Source: Verrucomicrobiota bacterium (GTDB taxonomy: Bacteria; Verrucomicrobiota; Verrucomicrobiia; Limisphaerales; UBA1319). From it: a stretch of DNA of 64,000 bases. The notes under the pieces were generated by a model, which was given only the letters and a program-made list of their open reading frames with translations, was not told where the DNA came from and ran no database searches. Of the stretch, positions 36,306 to 44,588 are shown one piece after another. Numbering within the stretch: position 1 is the stretch's first letter; the number at the start of each line of letters is the position of its first letter. The DNA lies in assembly GCA_022709905.1 (NCBI GenBank), contig JAKLHY010000002.1:124001-188000 (forward strand), in the 5' to 3' direction. The position numbers and the translations under genes were made by a program.

Positions 36306-37523
36306 ATGAAGCATGCCGACATTCAGCGGTTGCTCGAGGACGGCTTGATCAGCCAACAACAGCATGACCTGATCGCGGAGCGATACGGGCTCAAGGAATC
36401 GGCGAATCGAGTCTTGGTCGTCTTCTCGATGATCGGGGCCGTGCTGGTGGTGGCGGGCATCATTTTGATCATAGGATCCAACTGGGAAGAGATTCCCCGG
36501 GCAATCAAGGTGGCCGGAGGGTTGTTTCTGATGCTCGGGGCGTATGGCGGAGGCTACTATCTGAGGGACGTTCGCCGGGAGCATACTGTGATTGGCGAGA
36601 TGCTCTATTTTTTGGGCGCCGGACTATTTCTGGCGAACATCGCGTTAATTGGCCAAATATACAACTTATCGTCGAGGTCTCCCAACGGGATTCTGCTCTG
36701 GTGGATTGGCATTGCAGGATTGCCTTGGGTGCTGCGATCTCTCGCGTTGCATGTGGCCAGTCTGATTGCATTTCTGCTTTTATTGGGATGCGAGACTTTC
36801 ATGGGCAGGGGAAGGCTCTTCTTCTGCGGCGACCAGAGGATCGTCGCGGTATGGGCGGTAATTGGATTGGCGGTGTATTCACTGGGAACGGTTTTGCACC
36901 GCACTTCCTATCGGAAATTCAGCAAGGTCACCGAAGTCATAGGATTGCTGATATTCAACGCGATGTCATTGCCTTTGATCTACAAGTGGTTCTACCACTC
37001 TTACGCGTGGCGGAATCCTCCGGCGATGCCAGGGGCGCTGGCTTATCTGGGGATCTGCGCCCTCACACTGATTCTTGCTTTATGGGGATTAGAGAAGCGC
37101 GAGGGTCTGGACAAGACTTGGCGGTATGTATGGGGGGCAACCTTGGGAGGGGCGGTTCTCATGACGATTGGCGCGGTGTGGTTGTCGCCGATTGTGGCCT
37201 TTGAAAACTATTACCATGCGCATTCCCCAGCCTACAATTCAAGCTACTGGATGTTTGCGACTGTCGTTCTTTTTGTCTTTGCCATCCTGCAGATTCAGGT
37301 GGGCATCAAAGTCTCATCGTCGGGGTATGTGAACCTCGCCATGGTGATGATTGCCCTGATTATCATATCAGCCTACATCACCCTGATCGGTTCCATGGCC
37401 AGGACAGGCCTGACGTTTGTCGCGGGAGGCGTGCTCTTGATTGGGACAGGGATTTTCCTGGAGAAGAGACGACGGGTTTTGCTTGGAACCCTGAGGTCAT
37501 CGATGCCGCAGGAGGCAAAATGA
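36306..37523 (+). CDS. DUF2157-family membrane protein
   Basis: 405 residues with about ten membrane helices. The N-terminal cytoplasmic segment (LLEDGLISQQQHDLIAERYG) and the following GAVLVVAGIILIIGSNWEEI are the hallmark of DUF2157. Function unknown. The stop overlaps the start of a GDYXXLXY gene (ATGA), a pair seen together in many bacteria, so the two probably form a membrane complex. Confidence 0.88.
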   Translation: MKHADIQRLLEDGLISQQQHDLIAERYGLKESANRVLVVFSMIGAVLVVAGIILIIGSNWEEIPRAIKVAGGLFLMLGAYGGGYYLRDVRREHTVIGEMLYFLGAGLFLANIALIGQIYNLSSRSPNGILLWWIGIAGLPWVLRSLALHVASLIAFLLLLGCETFMGRGRLFFCGDQRIVAVWAVIGLAVYSLGTVLHRTSYRKFSKVTEVIGLLIFNAMSLPLIYKWFYHSYAWRNPPAMPGALAYLGICALTLILALWGLEKREGLDKTWRYVWGATLGGAVLMTIGAVWLSPIVAFENYYHAHSPAYNSSYWMFATVVLFVFAILQIQVGIKVSSSGYVNLAMVMIALIIISAYITLIGSMARTGLTFVAGGVLLIGTGIFLEKRRRVLLGTLRSSMPQEAK

Positions 37524-38068
37524 AACACGTGATGCTGGCGGGGATTGTTGGCTTGCAGGTTCTTTGGATTTTGGGGACCGCATTCACGCAGGAGATCAGA
37601 CTGGGGACAGGCACTGTGATTCGATTGGAGACCCGGCCCGTGGATCCGCGCGACCTGCTGCGCGGGGATTACGTCATTCTGAACTATGCGATCAACACCG
37701 TCTGGAAAGACCGGTTTGTGGGGCCTGTTCCCGAGGAAGAACAGGCGCCAGGAAAGACCGTTTATGTCGTGCTTGCTCCTCAAGGAGGATTCCATGCCGT
37801 AACAAGGATTTCTTTGACTCCACTGAAGCCAGGGGTGGGTGAGGTGATGATCACCGGCAAGATCGCCAAGGGACGATGGGAGTCGTCTGGCAGTTTTCGG
37901 ATTGAATATGGAATCGAGCGATATTACGTGCCAGAGGGGACCGGCAATCCGCGGGGCAAGATCACCGTGGATGTCGCCGTCAGTTGGAACGGGAAGACCT
38001 CCATCAAGCAGGTTTACATTGATGGCCGCCCGTATGCCGAGGTCATGGCGTCCCAGAAGACCCGCTGA
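37520..38068 (+). CDS. GDYXXLXY-domain protein
   Basis: 182 residues with an N-terminal hydrophobic segment (MLAGIVGLQVLWILGTAFTQ) that anchors or exports it. The name-giving motif is LLRGDYVILNY (about 46-56), preceded by ETRPVDPRD. The remainder is beta-rich. Partner of the DUF2157 protein by overlap. Function unknown. The gap 38069-38208 shows nothing clear. Confidence 0.88.
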   Translation: MKHVMLAGIVGLQVLWILGTAFTQEIRLGTGTVIRLETRPVDPRDLLRGDYVILNYAINTVWKDRFVGPVPEEEQAPGKTVYVVLAPQGGFHAVTRISLTPLKPGVGEVMITGKIAKGRWESSGSFRIEYGIERYYVPEGTGNPRGKITVDVAVSWNGKTSIKQVYIDGRPYAEVMASQKTR

Positions 38069-38208
38069 ACAATTTATACACGACCCTTTCGGGAACGGTC
38101 TTTCCGCGTCAGACTTCGGCAGGAACCGCCAGAATGCTCCTCGTGCGTCAATTTGGGCATGTCGGCATGCGGTTAACCGCGCCTGGTTCAGCGCCATGTC
38201 GGCGGCCC

Positions 38209-38919
38209 TCATAGCTTTCTTACCTGCTGGTTTCGTACCGCGTACAGCATAATCCCTTTGCGTTCGCCCGCTTGTCGCAGCACAGACAAATCCAGGCGGG
38301 CTTCCGAAGATGGCGCCATTTCGATGTCCATTCGGTTCATCTTTGGACCAGCGGTGCGAATGATGCGGAGCACCTCGTCCTGTGTCATCTGACCTACAGA
38401 AAACCCAAGGCTTTCCAAAGTCTCTGACTGCGCCATCTTCAACAGTCCAGCCGACGTCACGTTCATGCAGTTGGGCATGTTGACTCTACTGAGGCGCATC
38501 TTGCGGACCATCGTATCGCAGGCTGCGTCGGTGATGGCCATCTGCCGCAAGCCCAGCCTTGTAAGAGTGGGAATCTGTGACAGGTCTTCGATCCCTCGAT
38601 CTGTAATCAGCCGACAATCGGTAAGAACCACACACGCCAGATTGGTGAAACGAAGCTGGGCCAACGCCTTCAGTTTCTCGTCGGTCGTTTCTTGACCTTT
38701 GTAGTACACGGTGAACAGGGCGTGAATCCTGGCCAGGGTGGGATAATCCTCAACGCGAAGATCGGAAATCACGGCGTGGACATGCGTTGTGCTCTCCGAC
38801 GTTATGACGATGCCGGGCGGCAACTGGGGTTCAGCTGTACACGAATAAAAAAGTGGCGTGATGATGGCGGCCAACAGCGCCAATCGGCAGGCCCGTTGGT
38901 TTGTGGTTAGTATCTTCAC
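38209..38919 (-). CDS. Leucine-rich-repeat-like lipoprotein
   Basis: 236 residues from the GTG at 38919, chosen because CGGAG lies upstream and a signal peptide with lipobox FYSC follows directly; longer in-frame starts would add a basic stretch that does not look like protein. The body has LRR-type repeats of the cysteine-containing kind: LACVVLTDCRLITDRGIEDL, LTRLGLRQMAITDAACDTMV and LESLGFSVGQMTQDEV. Likely an envelope-bound binding protein. The 38920-39094 gap is without recognised features. Confidence 0.65.
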   Translation of the reverse strand: MKILTTNQRACRLALLAAIITPLFYSCTAEPQLPPGIVITSESTTHVHAVISDLRVEDYPTLARIHALFTVYYKGQETTDEKLKALAQLRFTNLACVVLTDCRLITDRGIEDLSQIPTLTRLGLRQMAITDAACDTMVRKMRLSRVNMPNCMNVTSAGLLKMAQSETLESLGFSVGQMTQDEVLRIIRTAGPKMNRMDIEMAPSSEARLDLSVLRQAGERKGIMLYAVRNQQVRKL

Positions 38920-39094
38920 GCAGACTCCGAGCGGGTTATGCCGCCGAACAAATCCACGCGCAAGCCGCGCAAATGCTCCTGTAAATCCTGTAGGGATTCG
39001 CCTTGGGGTTCGTGTTCGCCTCCGCGCTGAGGAATCCGCACACCCGAAAAACATCCTGGACAGGAATGCTGGCGCATTTTGCGGGCGTTATTAT

Positions 39095-40693
39095 CTAAGG
39101 ACAGATTTTGACATTGCGATAGAACCGCAGTCGCGCCGAGGTGGGTGGAATTGTGTCGGTAAAGACGAGGGTATTGGACGAGGCGGCGAAATTCGTCAGG
39201 ACCATCCAGTTCGTGAAATTGGTGGTGGCCTGGATCTCGAATTGTTGTCCCGGTTCGACATGGGCGGTGATTTCAAACGCCGCGCTATCGATCTTTTTCA
39301 GTTCGATGGGGCGAATCTCGACGGGGCCGGCGCAGCCTGAGTCTCCGAGTCTGGCCAGAAAAATGTCTCGTCCACCAGCGCTGAGGAGGCTGGCGTCTCC
39401 TAACTGGATGTTACCGGTGAACTCGCCGGCGATCCAATGCGGTTGAATGGTGAGGGGGATGATCTGTTTGCCTTCGTTGGCGAAGCCGGCCTGGGGAATT
39501 TCGACGCGGAGGGTTTCACCCTCTTTGGAATATTGAGCCGCAAACAGGGCTTGACCGAGGCTTGAGACGTTATGGGCTCCAAACTGGGCTTCTCCCATGA
39601 TGAATCCCGTGAGAAACGCAGTGCCGTTGGTGTCTGCGGCCACCCCTGCGGCACGATCCAGGCTGACACCGCCGGCGCTTTGGGCCCACAGGAAGGTCCC
39701 ATCGGGATCGATCCTGGCGAGGAAAACATCGGAAATCCCTTGGGCATGCAAGGAATGATCCCCCAGGGTTGCCGTGTCCAGGTAATACCCGGCGAGATAG
39801 AGATGGTTGTCGGGACTCCAGGCGAGTCCCGTGCTGAAGGTTCCCATGGCTCCGCCGAATGTTTTAACCCAGATCACTTCGCCCTCCGGGTTGTACTTTA
39901 CGAGGAACGTGGAGCCGACTTCATCGGTGATTGCATGGGTACCGAACTGGGCCGGCGAGGCAAAGCCGCCGGTGACATAGATATTACCCGCAGGATCCAC
40001 GGCGAGCGCTGAGGCAAAATCATCGCCGGCGCCACCGGCCTGTCGGACCCAGGTTAGATCGCCGTTGCGACCGTATTTTGCCAGAACGATATCTCCGGCG
40101 CCGAGGTTGGTAATCGAAAGATCTCCAAACCGGATGATCTGGGACTTGGAAACACTGGCAAGGAGACAGTTGCCTTGGAGATCGACGGTGAACGCCCTGG
40201 CTTCGTCGGCGTCCAGCCCACCGGCGTGGCGGCTCCAGAGGAAGCCGCCGGCGGAGTCATATTTCGCGATGAGAAGGTCCTGGCCGCCCTGACTGGTGAT
40301 CCATTGTCCGCCAACATTTATCGAGCTGCCGAAAACACCCGCAATGCAGACATTGCCCTGGGGATCCAAGCCCAGGCCGCGGGATTGATCGTTCAATTCC
40401 CCTCCGATGCCCAGCACCCAGTTCACCTGGCCCGAGGGATCGCTTTTCATCAGGAAAAAATCGTCCTGTCCCTGGCTCCTGACGACATTCGTGCCGAGGG
40501 TGATTCTTTGAGAAAAGGATCCGCTCAGGTAAAAATGATCCGTGGCATCCACCACCAGCCCGCCGAAGGAATCACTTCCGGCGCCGCCGAATCCTTGCGC
40601 CCAGGTCCACTCTTGACTGAACGCTTGCTGGGATCCCGCCAGGGCAAGGGCGAAGGCGAGAACAGACTGTAACAACCGGCGTTGGACATTCAT
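39095..40693 (-). CDS. Secreted SBBP beta-propeller protein
   Basis: 532 residues from the ATG at 40693, with AAGGAG upstream. A signal peptide (LQSVLAFALALAGSQQAFS) is followed by about seven repeats of the SBBP type, each with a D-(P/A)-x-G-N-(I/V/L)-Y-(V/L)-(T/S)-G-x-F core, e.g. VDPAGNIYVTGGFASPAQFG and LDPQGNVCIAGVFGSS. The end (FEIQATTNFTNWMVLTNFAA, LRFYRNVKICP) is a W...FYR module found also on two other secreted proteins of this window. Extracellular; ligand unknown. Confidence 0.85.
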   Translation of the reverse strand: MNVQRRLLQSVLAFALALAGSQQAFSQEWTWAQGFGGAGSDSFGGLVVDATDHFYLSGSFSQRITLGTNVVRSQGQDDFFLMKSDPSGQVNWVLGIGGELNDQSRGLGLDPQGNVCIAGVFGSSINVGGQWITSQGGQDLLIAKYDSAGGFLWSRHAGGLDADEARAFTVDLQGNCLLASVSKSQIIRFGDLSITNLGAGDIVLAKYGRNGDLTWVRQAGGAGDDFASALAVDPAGNIYVTGGFASPAQFGTHAITDEVGSTFLVKYNPEGEVIWVKTFGGAMGTFSTGLAWSPDNHLYLAGYYLDTATLGDHSLHAQGISDVFLARIDPDGTFLWAQSAGGVSLDRAAGVAADTNGTAFLTGFIMGEAQFGAHNVSSLGQALFAAQYSKEGETLRVEIPQAGFANEGKQIIPLTIQPHWIAGEFTGNIQLGDASLLSAGGRDIFLARLGDSGCAGPVEIRPIELKKIDSAAFEITAHVEPGQQFEIQATTNFTNWMVLTNFAASSNTLVFTDTIPPTSARLRFYRNVKICP

Positions 40694-40775
40694 GATGAAA
40701 GCTCCTTCTGATCGAGAGGCCGATCCTGCATGGCATGAGAACGGCGGGGTTGGGGTGAACTGGACATGGAAATCT

Positions 40776-41519
40776 TCAGCGGTGGGACGGCGCATCTTTT
40801 CTCTTGAGTTCCTCGGCGAGGCCCTTGCGCATGGCCTGGCGCATCCGCTGGATGGCGGCTCGCATGTTTTTCTGTCGAAAAAGGGCAGTCCCCGCGACGA
40901 TCGTATCGGCGCCGGCTGCCGCGCAGTCCTTCACGGTTTCCACATTAATGCCGCCGTCGACCTCGAGGTGAAAGTGGCGTCCGGCGGTCTTGCGCCAAGT
41001 CGCGGCCGTCTGAATTTTCGGCAGGGTCTCACAGATAAAACTTTGGCCGCCGAATCCCGGATTTACGGTCATGACCAGCAGAAGATCAATCTGGTTGAGA
41101 AAGGGGCGGACCACGTTCATGCCGGTGGGTGGATTCACCGCCAGGCCAACTTTTTTTCCGAGCGATCGAATTTTCCAGAGGAGACTGTTGACCCGATCAC
41201 CGAGTTCGACGTGGATGGTCAGCAGATTGGCTCCGGCCCGGGCAAAAGGTTCGAGAAGGATTTCGGGCTGGCTGCACATGAGGTGCACATCAAAGGGAAG
41301 GCGGGTGAGTGGACGCAGGGCCTCGACCACCACCGGGCCCAGGGTCAGGTTGGGCACGAAATGCCCATCCATGATGTCCAGGTGGAGCCAGTCGGCTCCG
41401 GCACGTTCGGCGCGCTTAACCTCGTCCGCCAGACGGGAGAAGTTGGCTGCCAGGAGTGATGGCGCCATGATCATGGGGCTAGTGTCGTATTTCGCAAACA
41501 CCACACTTGAGGTCACCAT
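40776..41519 (-). CDS. rpe: Ribulose-phosphate 3-epimerase
   Basis: 247 residues from the ATG at 41519, which has CGGAG upstream; ATGs at 41474 and 41468 (MIMAPSLLAANFS) would give the family's usual N-terminus. TIM-barrel motifs are intact: PSLLAANFSRL, HLDIMDGHFVPN, DVHLM, VNPGFGGQSF and EVDGGINVET. It interconverts ribulose-5-P and xylulose-5-P. It begins 25 bases after ftsH in the same direction. A common pentose phosphate gene. Confidence 0.95.
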   Translation of the reverse strand: MVTSSVVFAKYDTSPMIMAPSLLAANFSRLADEVKRAERAGADWLHLDIMDGHFVPNLTLGPVVVEALRPLTRLPFDVHLMCSQPEILLEPFARAGANLLTIHVELGDRVNSLLWKIRSLGKKVGLAVNPPTGMNVVRPFLNQIDLLLVMTVNPGFGGQSFICETLPKIQTAATWRKTAGRHFHLEVDGGINVETVKDCAAAGADTIVAGTALFRQKNMRAAIQRMRQAMRKGLAEELKRKDAPSHR

Positions 41520-41544
41520 TTTACTCCGGGAATGAAAAGGAAAA

Positions 41545-43548
41545 TCAGACCGTGGCCGGAGCGGGCGTGCCGAGTCCCGGCAGTTGAGGGGGCAAGGGCT
41601 TGGGCACTTCCGGCAGCGGAGTGGCGGCTTTCGCGCCGGTGGGCGGCTCCACCTTGCTGGTGGGCGCCGGCGGGGTAAAGCCGCCGGTTTGGACAATCTC
41701 CAGCACTTGCTGACCGTCCAAAGTCTCGTACTCCAACAAGGCGTTGGCGATCACTTCGAGCTTGTCCCGTTGGGCGTCGATGATGCTCTTCGCCCGGTGG
41801 TAGCACTCATCGATGATGTGTTTGACTTCGTTGTCAATTTCCTGGGCGGTCTTTTCGCTGTATCCCTTGTTCCGAATCATCTCCCGCCCCAGGAACACAT
41901 ATTCGCTGTCATCGCCATACTGGACCATGCCGAGCTTGTCGCTCATGCCCCATTGGCAAACCATCGAATGGGCCAGTTGCGTGGCCTGTTGGATGTCGCC
42001 GCTGGCGCCGGTCGAGATGTCGCCCGAAACAATCTCCTCCGCAATCCGGCCGGCCATGGTCACAGCGATCATATCCATCATTTCCTTACGCCGACGATTA
42101 AAGACGTCTTCCTTGGGCAGGGACATGGTAGAGCCGAGGGCTTGGCCCCGGGGAATGATCGTTACTTTGTGAAGCGGATGGGTGTGCTGGAGCATGACGT
42201 TGACCAAGGCGTGCCCCGCCTCGTGCCAAGCCGTGTATTTCTTTTCCTCATCCGTCATGGCCAGGCTGCGACGCTCGCGTCCCCAGCGGACCTTATCCCG
42301 GGCCTCCTCAAGTTCGGACATGCCGATGCTCTTTTTGTTGGTGCGCGCCGCCAGGAGGGCGGCTTCGTTCAGAAGATTGGCCAGTTCAGCGCCCGAATAA
42401 CCGGGAGTGCCACGGGCGATCACCGAGAGATCGACCGAGGCGTCGAGTTTAACCTTGCGGGCATGGACCTTCAAAATAGCCTCCCGGCCACGGACATCGG
42501 GCAGGTTGACCGTGATCTGACGATCGAAACGACCGGGACGCAGCAGGGCCGGATCGAGCACATCAGGCCGATTGGTGGCTGCGATGATGATAATGCCATC
42601 CTGAGTGTCGAATCCATCCATCTCGACCAGAAGGGCGTTCAGGGTCTGCTCACGCTCATCATTGCCACCCCCGAGGCCGTGTCCACGGCTCCGGCCCACA
42701 GCGTCAATTTCATCAATGAAAACCAGGCACGGGGTGTTGCGGCGGGCCTGTTCGAACATGTCGCGAACGCGGCTGGCGCCGACCCCCACAAACATCTCGA
42801 CGAAATCGGAGCCGCTGATGCTGAAGAATGTTGCATCCGCTTCGCCGGCAATAGCTTTGGCGAGCAGTGTCTTGCCTGTTCCCGGGGCGCCAACCATCAG
42901 GATGCCCTTGGGGATGCGACCGCCCAGTTTCTGGAACTTCTTGGGGTCCTTCAGGAACTCGACCAGTTCGGAGACTTCTTCTTTGGCTTCTTCGACACCC
43001 GCAACATCTTTGAAGGTGACCTTGTTTCGTTCCTTGTTGAGAACGCGGGCTTTGCTCTTGCCAAAGCTCAAGGCACCCTTGCCGGCCATTTTAATTTGCC
43101 GAATGAGGAAGAAATAGATCAAGGCCGCCAAAAGGATGAAGGGCAGCACGGCATAGAAGAAATTCAGCAGGAACGTGTTCGGTTCAACAGCTTTAAACTT
43201 GCCCGATGCGTACAATTTTTCCTCGAGGCTCGGAGTCAACCGGGTCTTAATCTTGAACCGTTCTTCACCCGCCTTGCCTTCGACCTCGCCGCGCAGATAG
43301 GTTCCGCTAATTTCCCTCAAATCCGGTGACTGCGGATTATAATTGATAGTGGCCTGGACAAAGAGGTTGGACTCGAGCAACTGCAAAAACATGCTGTGGC
43401 TGATCTCCTTAGGATGAGGTTCTGCCTGGTTCCGAAAAAGGATCAGCAACGGGATCAATCCGAGGATGGCGATCCAGATTAACCAACTGCGGGGGGGCAC
43501 TTTAGGATCCCCACCTCTTCGAGCGTTATTTGTGTCGTCGTCTGCCAT
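41545..43548 (-). CDS. ftsH: ATP-dependent zinc metalloprotease FtsH
   Basis: 667 residues from the ATG at 43548. Two membrane helices (about 22-38 and 126-149) enclose the periplasmic part; then Walker A GAPGTGKT (220-227), Walker [12 protein letters not shown] region, and the protease site HEAGH (442-446). The C-terminus is Pro-rich. It degrades membrane and short-lived proteins. rpe lies downstream and may share its transcript. Confidence 0.97.
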   Translation of the reverse strand: MADDDTNNARRGGDPKVPPRSWLIWIAILGLIPLLILFRNQAEPHPKEISHSMFLQLLESNLFVQATINYNPQSPDLREISGTYLRGEVEGKAGEERFKIKTRLTPSLEEKLYASGKFKAVEPNTFLLNFFYAVLPFILLAALIYFFLIRQIKMAGKGALSFGKSKARVLNKERNKVTFKDVAGVEEAKEEVSELVEFLKDPKKFQKLGGRIPKGILMVGAPGTGKTLLAKAIAGEADATFFSISGSDFVEMFVGVGASRVRDMFEQARRNTPCLVFIDEIDAVGRSRGHGLGGGNDEREQTLNALLVEMDGFDTQDGIIIIAATNRPDVLDPALLRPGRFDRQITVNLPDVRGREAILKVHARKVKLDASVDLSVIARGTPGYSGAELANLLNEAALLAARTNKKSIGMSELEEARDKVRWGRERRSLAMTDEEKKYTAWHEAGHALVNVMLQHTHPLHKVTIIPRGQALGSTMSLPKEDVFNRRRKEMMDMIAVTMAGRIAEEIVSGDISTGASGDIQQATQLAHSMVCQWGMSDKLGMVQYGDDSEYVFLGREMIRNKGYSEKTAQEIDNEVKHIIDECYHRAKSIIDAQRDKLEVIANALLEYETLDGQQVLEIVQTGGFTPPAPTSKVEPPTGAKAATPLPEVPKPLPPQLPGLGTPAPATV

Positions 43549-43652
43549 TGAAAACAAACAATTTAAGCCAAGCTAGCATGAAGGTCTGCCGGCTGCAACC
43601 CCGCAATACAACCATGCGAAAGCCAAGTTGCGGAGTTCCTGAACAAACGAGT

Positions 43653-43779
43653 TAATCGCCAATGGACGCCAGTCAACGCGAATCATGGTGGGCTGAATAC
43701 GAAGGTCCTGAAGTGTTGGGAATATAGATGGAATGTCCGGGATTCAACCGATCGGATGCCTCCACTTTCATTCGCATCT
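43653..43779. repeat. MITE-like intergenic element, copy 3 (~127 bp, one end degraded)
   Basis: Same orientation as copy 1; shares the left end (CGCCAATGGACGCCAGTCAA with CGCGAATCATGGT) and the middle (GGAATGTCCGGGATTCA, CGATCGGATGCCTCC). The right inverted repeat stops after TTTCATTCGCAT, so this copy has lost one end. It lies between ftsH and the YjfB-like gene; the rest of 43549-43865 shows nothing. Confidence 0.7.
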
Positions 43780-43865
43780 GATACGGGTTCCAGAGTTATT
43801 CGTCCGGGGGCAAGGAGAGCCTGGAGAACCTCTGCGACATTGTCGCTGACGAATTCCCAACCCGC

Positions 43866-44072
43866 TCAGGCGTAAACGTCCAGGTGCTCGGCGACCGAAT
43901 TCGATCCAACTTCCTCCAGTAATTCAATCATTGCCGCGCCTTGAGCTTTGGTCACATCTTGCGCTTTCTTCAACACCGCGACACCGATGTCCGTGCGGGT
44001 TTTCTCAGCGATCATCACGCTTTCCAGCAATGAAACCGCAGGCTGACTGGAGACGGTCATATATCTCGTCAT
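43866..44072 (-). CDS. YjfB-like small protein (putative motility-associated)
   Basis: 68 residues from the ATG at 44072, with AGGGGAG eight bases upstream; a longer in-frame start (to 44393) reads through repeat-like sequence and is rejected. The pattern IGVAVLKKAQDVTKAQGAAM and IELLEEVG resembles YjfB-family small proteins ('VLKKALD...QG..MI.LL'). Function unknown; YjfB is linked to flagella in Bacillus only by annotation. Confidence 0.55.
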   Translation of the reverse strand: MTRYMTVSSQPAVSLLESVMIAEKTRTDIGVAVLKKAQDVTKAQGAAMIELLEEVGSNSVAEHLDVYA

Positions 44073-44363
44073 CGGCACATCTCCCCTAAACTTGAGGAAA
44101 AAATCGTTGGGATGCTCAACAACCTGAAATCGCTGTCCCTTCAAATCGCCCGCGTGGACGACCATGGCCACATTGTCCTTGTCTTGGGCCGGACCATTTC
44201 GCAGGCCGGGCGTGGTGCGAAATTGCCTTGCGACCGGTGAAATGGGAGCGCCGAGTTCCGCCCATTCAGGGCGGGGGAGATGGGTATGGGCCGAGTTCCC
44301 AGGAACACGAACACACACAATCCCATACAAATGCCCCAGCCCCAACGGGACGCGATTCGTCAG

Positions 44364-44382
44364 CCCAGGGCAACGCCCTGGG
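44364..44382. repeat. REP-like hairpin CCCAGGGC-AAC-GCCCTGGG
   Basis: A perfect 8-bp stem with a 3-base loop in the 516-base gap between the YjfB-like gene and the RCC1-like gene. The surrounding reading (ALPWADESRPVGAG on the minus strand) is one I know from repeat-derived false ORFs in Planctomycetes and Verrucomicrobiota. Nothing else is recognised in 44073-44588. Confidence 0.6.
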
Positions 44383-44588
44383 AACTTGGTCATTCAAACC
44401 ATCATTAACCCTGAAAGGACCACACCCGGAACGGGCCATGTCCAGGCGAAAAAGAGGCCGGAAAACAGGCGCTGAGACCGAAAACTGAACTGCTTTTTTC
44501 CGCATCCAACTGCCCTTGCGTCAGTTGGCTTGGCGACAGTCGGCTACCTTGAATTGTTTAATTGTGAGATGTGACCCTTGCGGGAATT

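Noticed and set aside
41584..43329. Long open frame on the plus strand opposite ftsH
   Set aside because: ftsH on the minus strand has every family motif; the antisense frame has no domain and reflects codon bias in GC-rich DNA.
44073..44393. N-terminal extension of the YjfB-like protein
   Set aside because: The extension reads through the REP-like hairpin region; a strong ribosome site supports the ATG at 44072.
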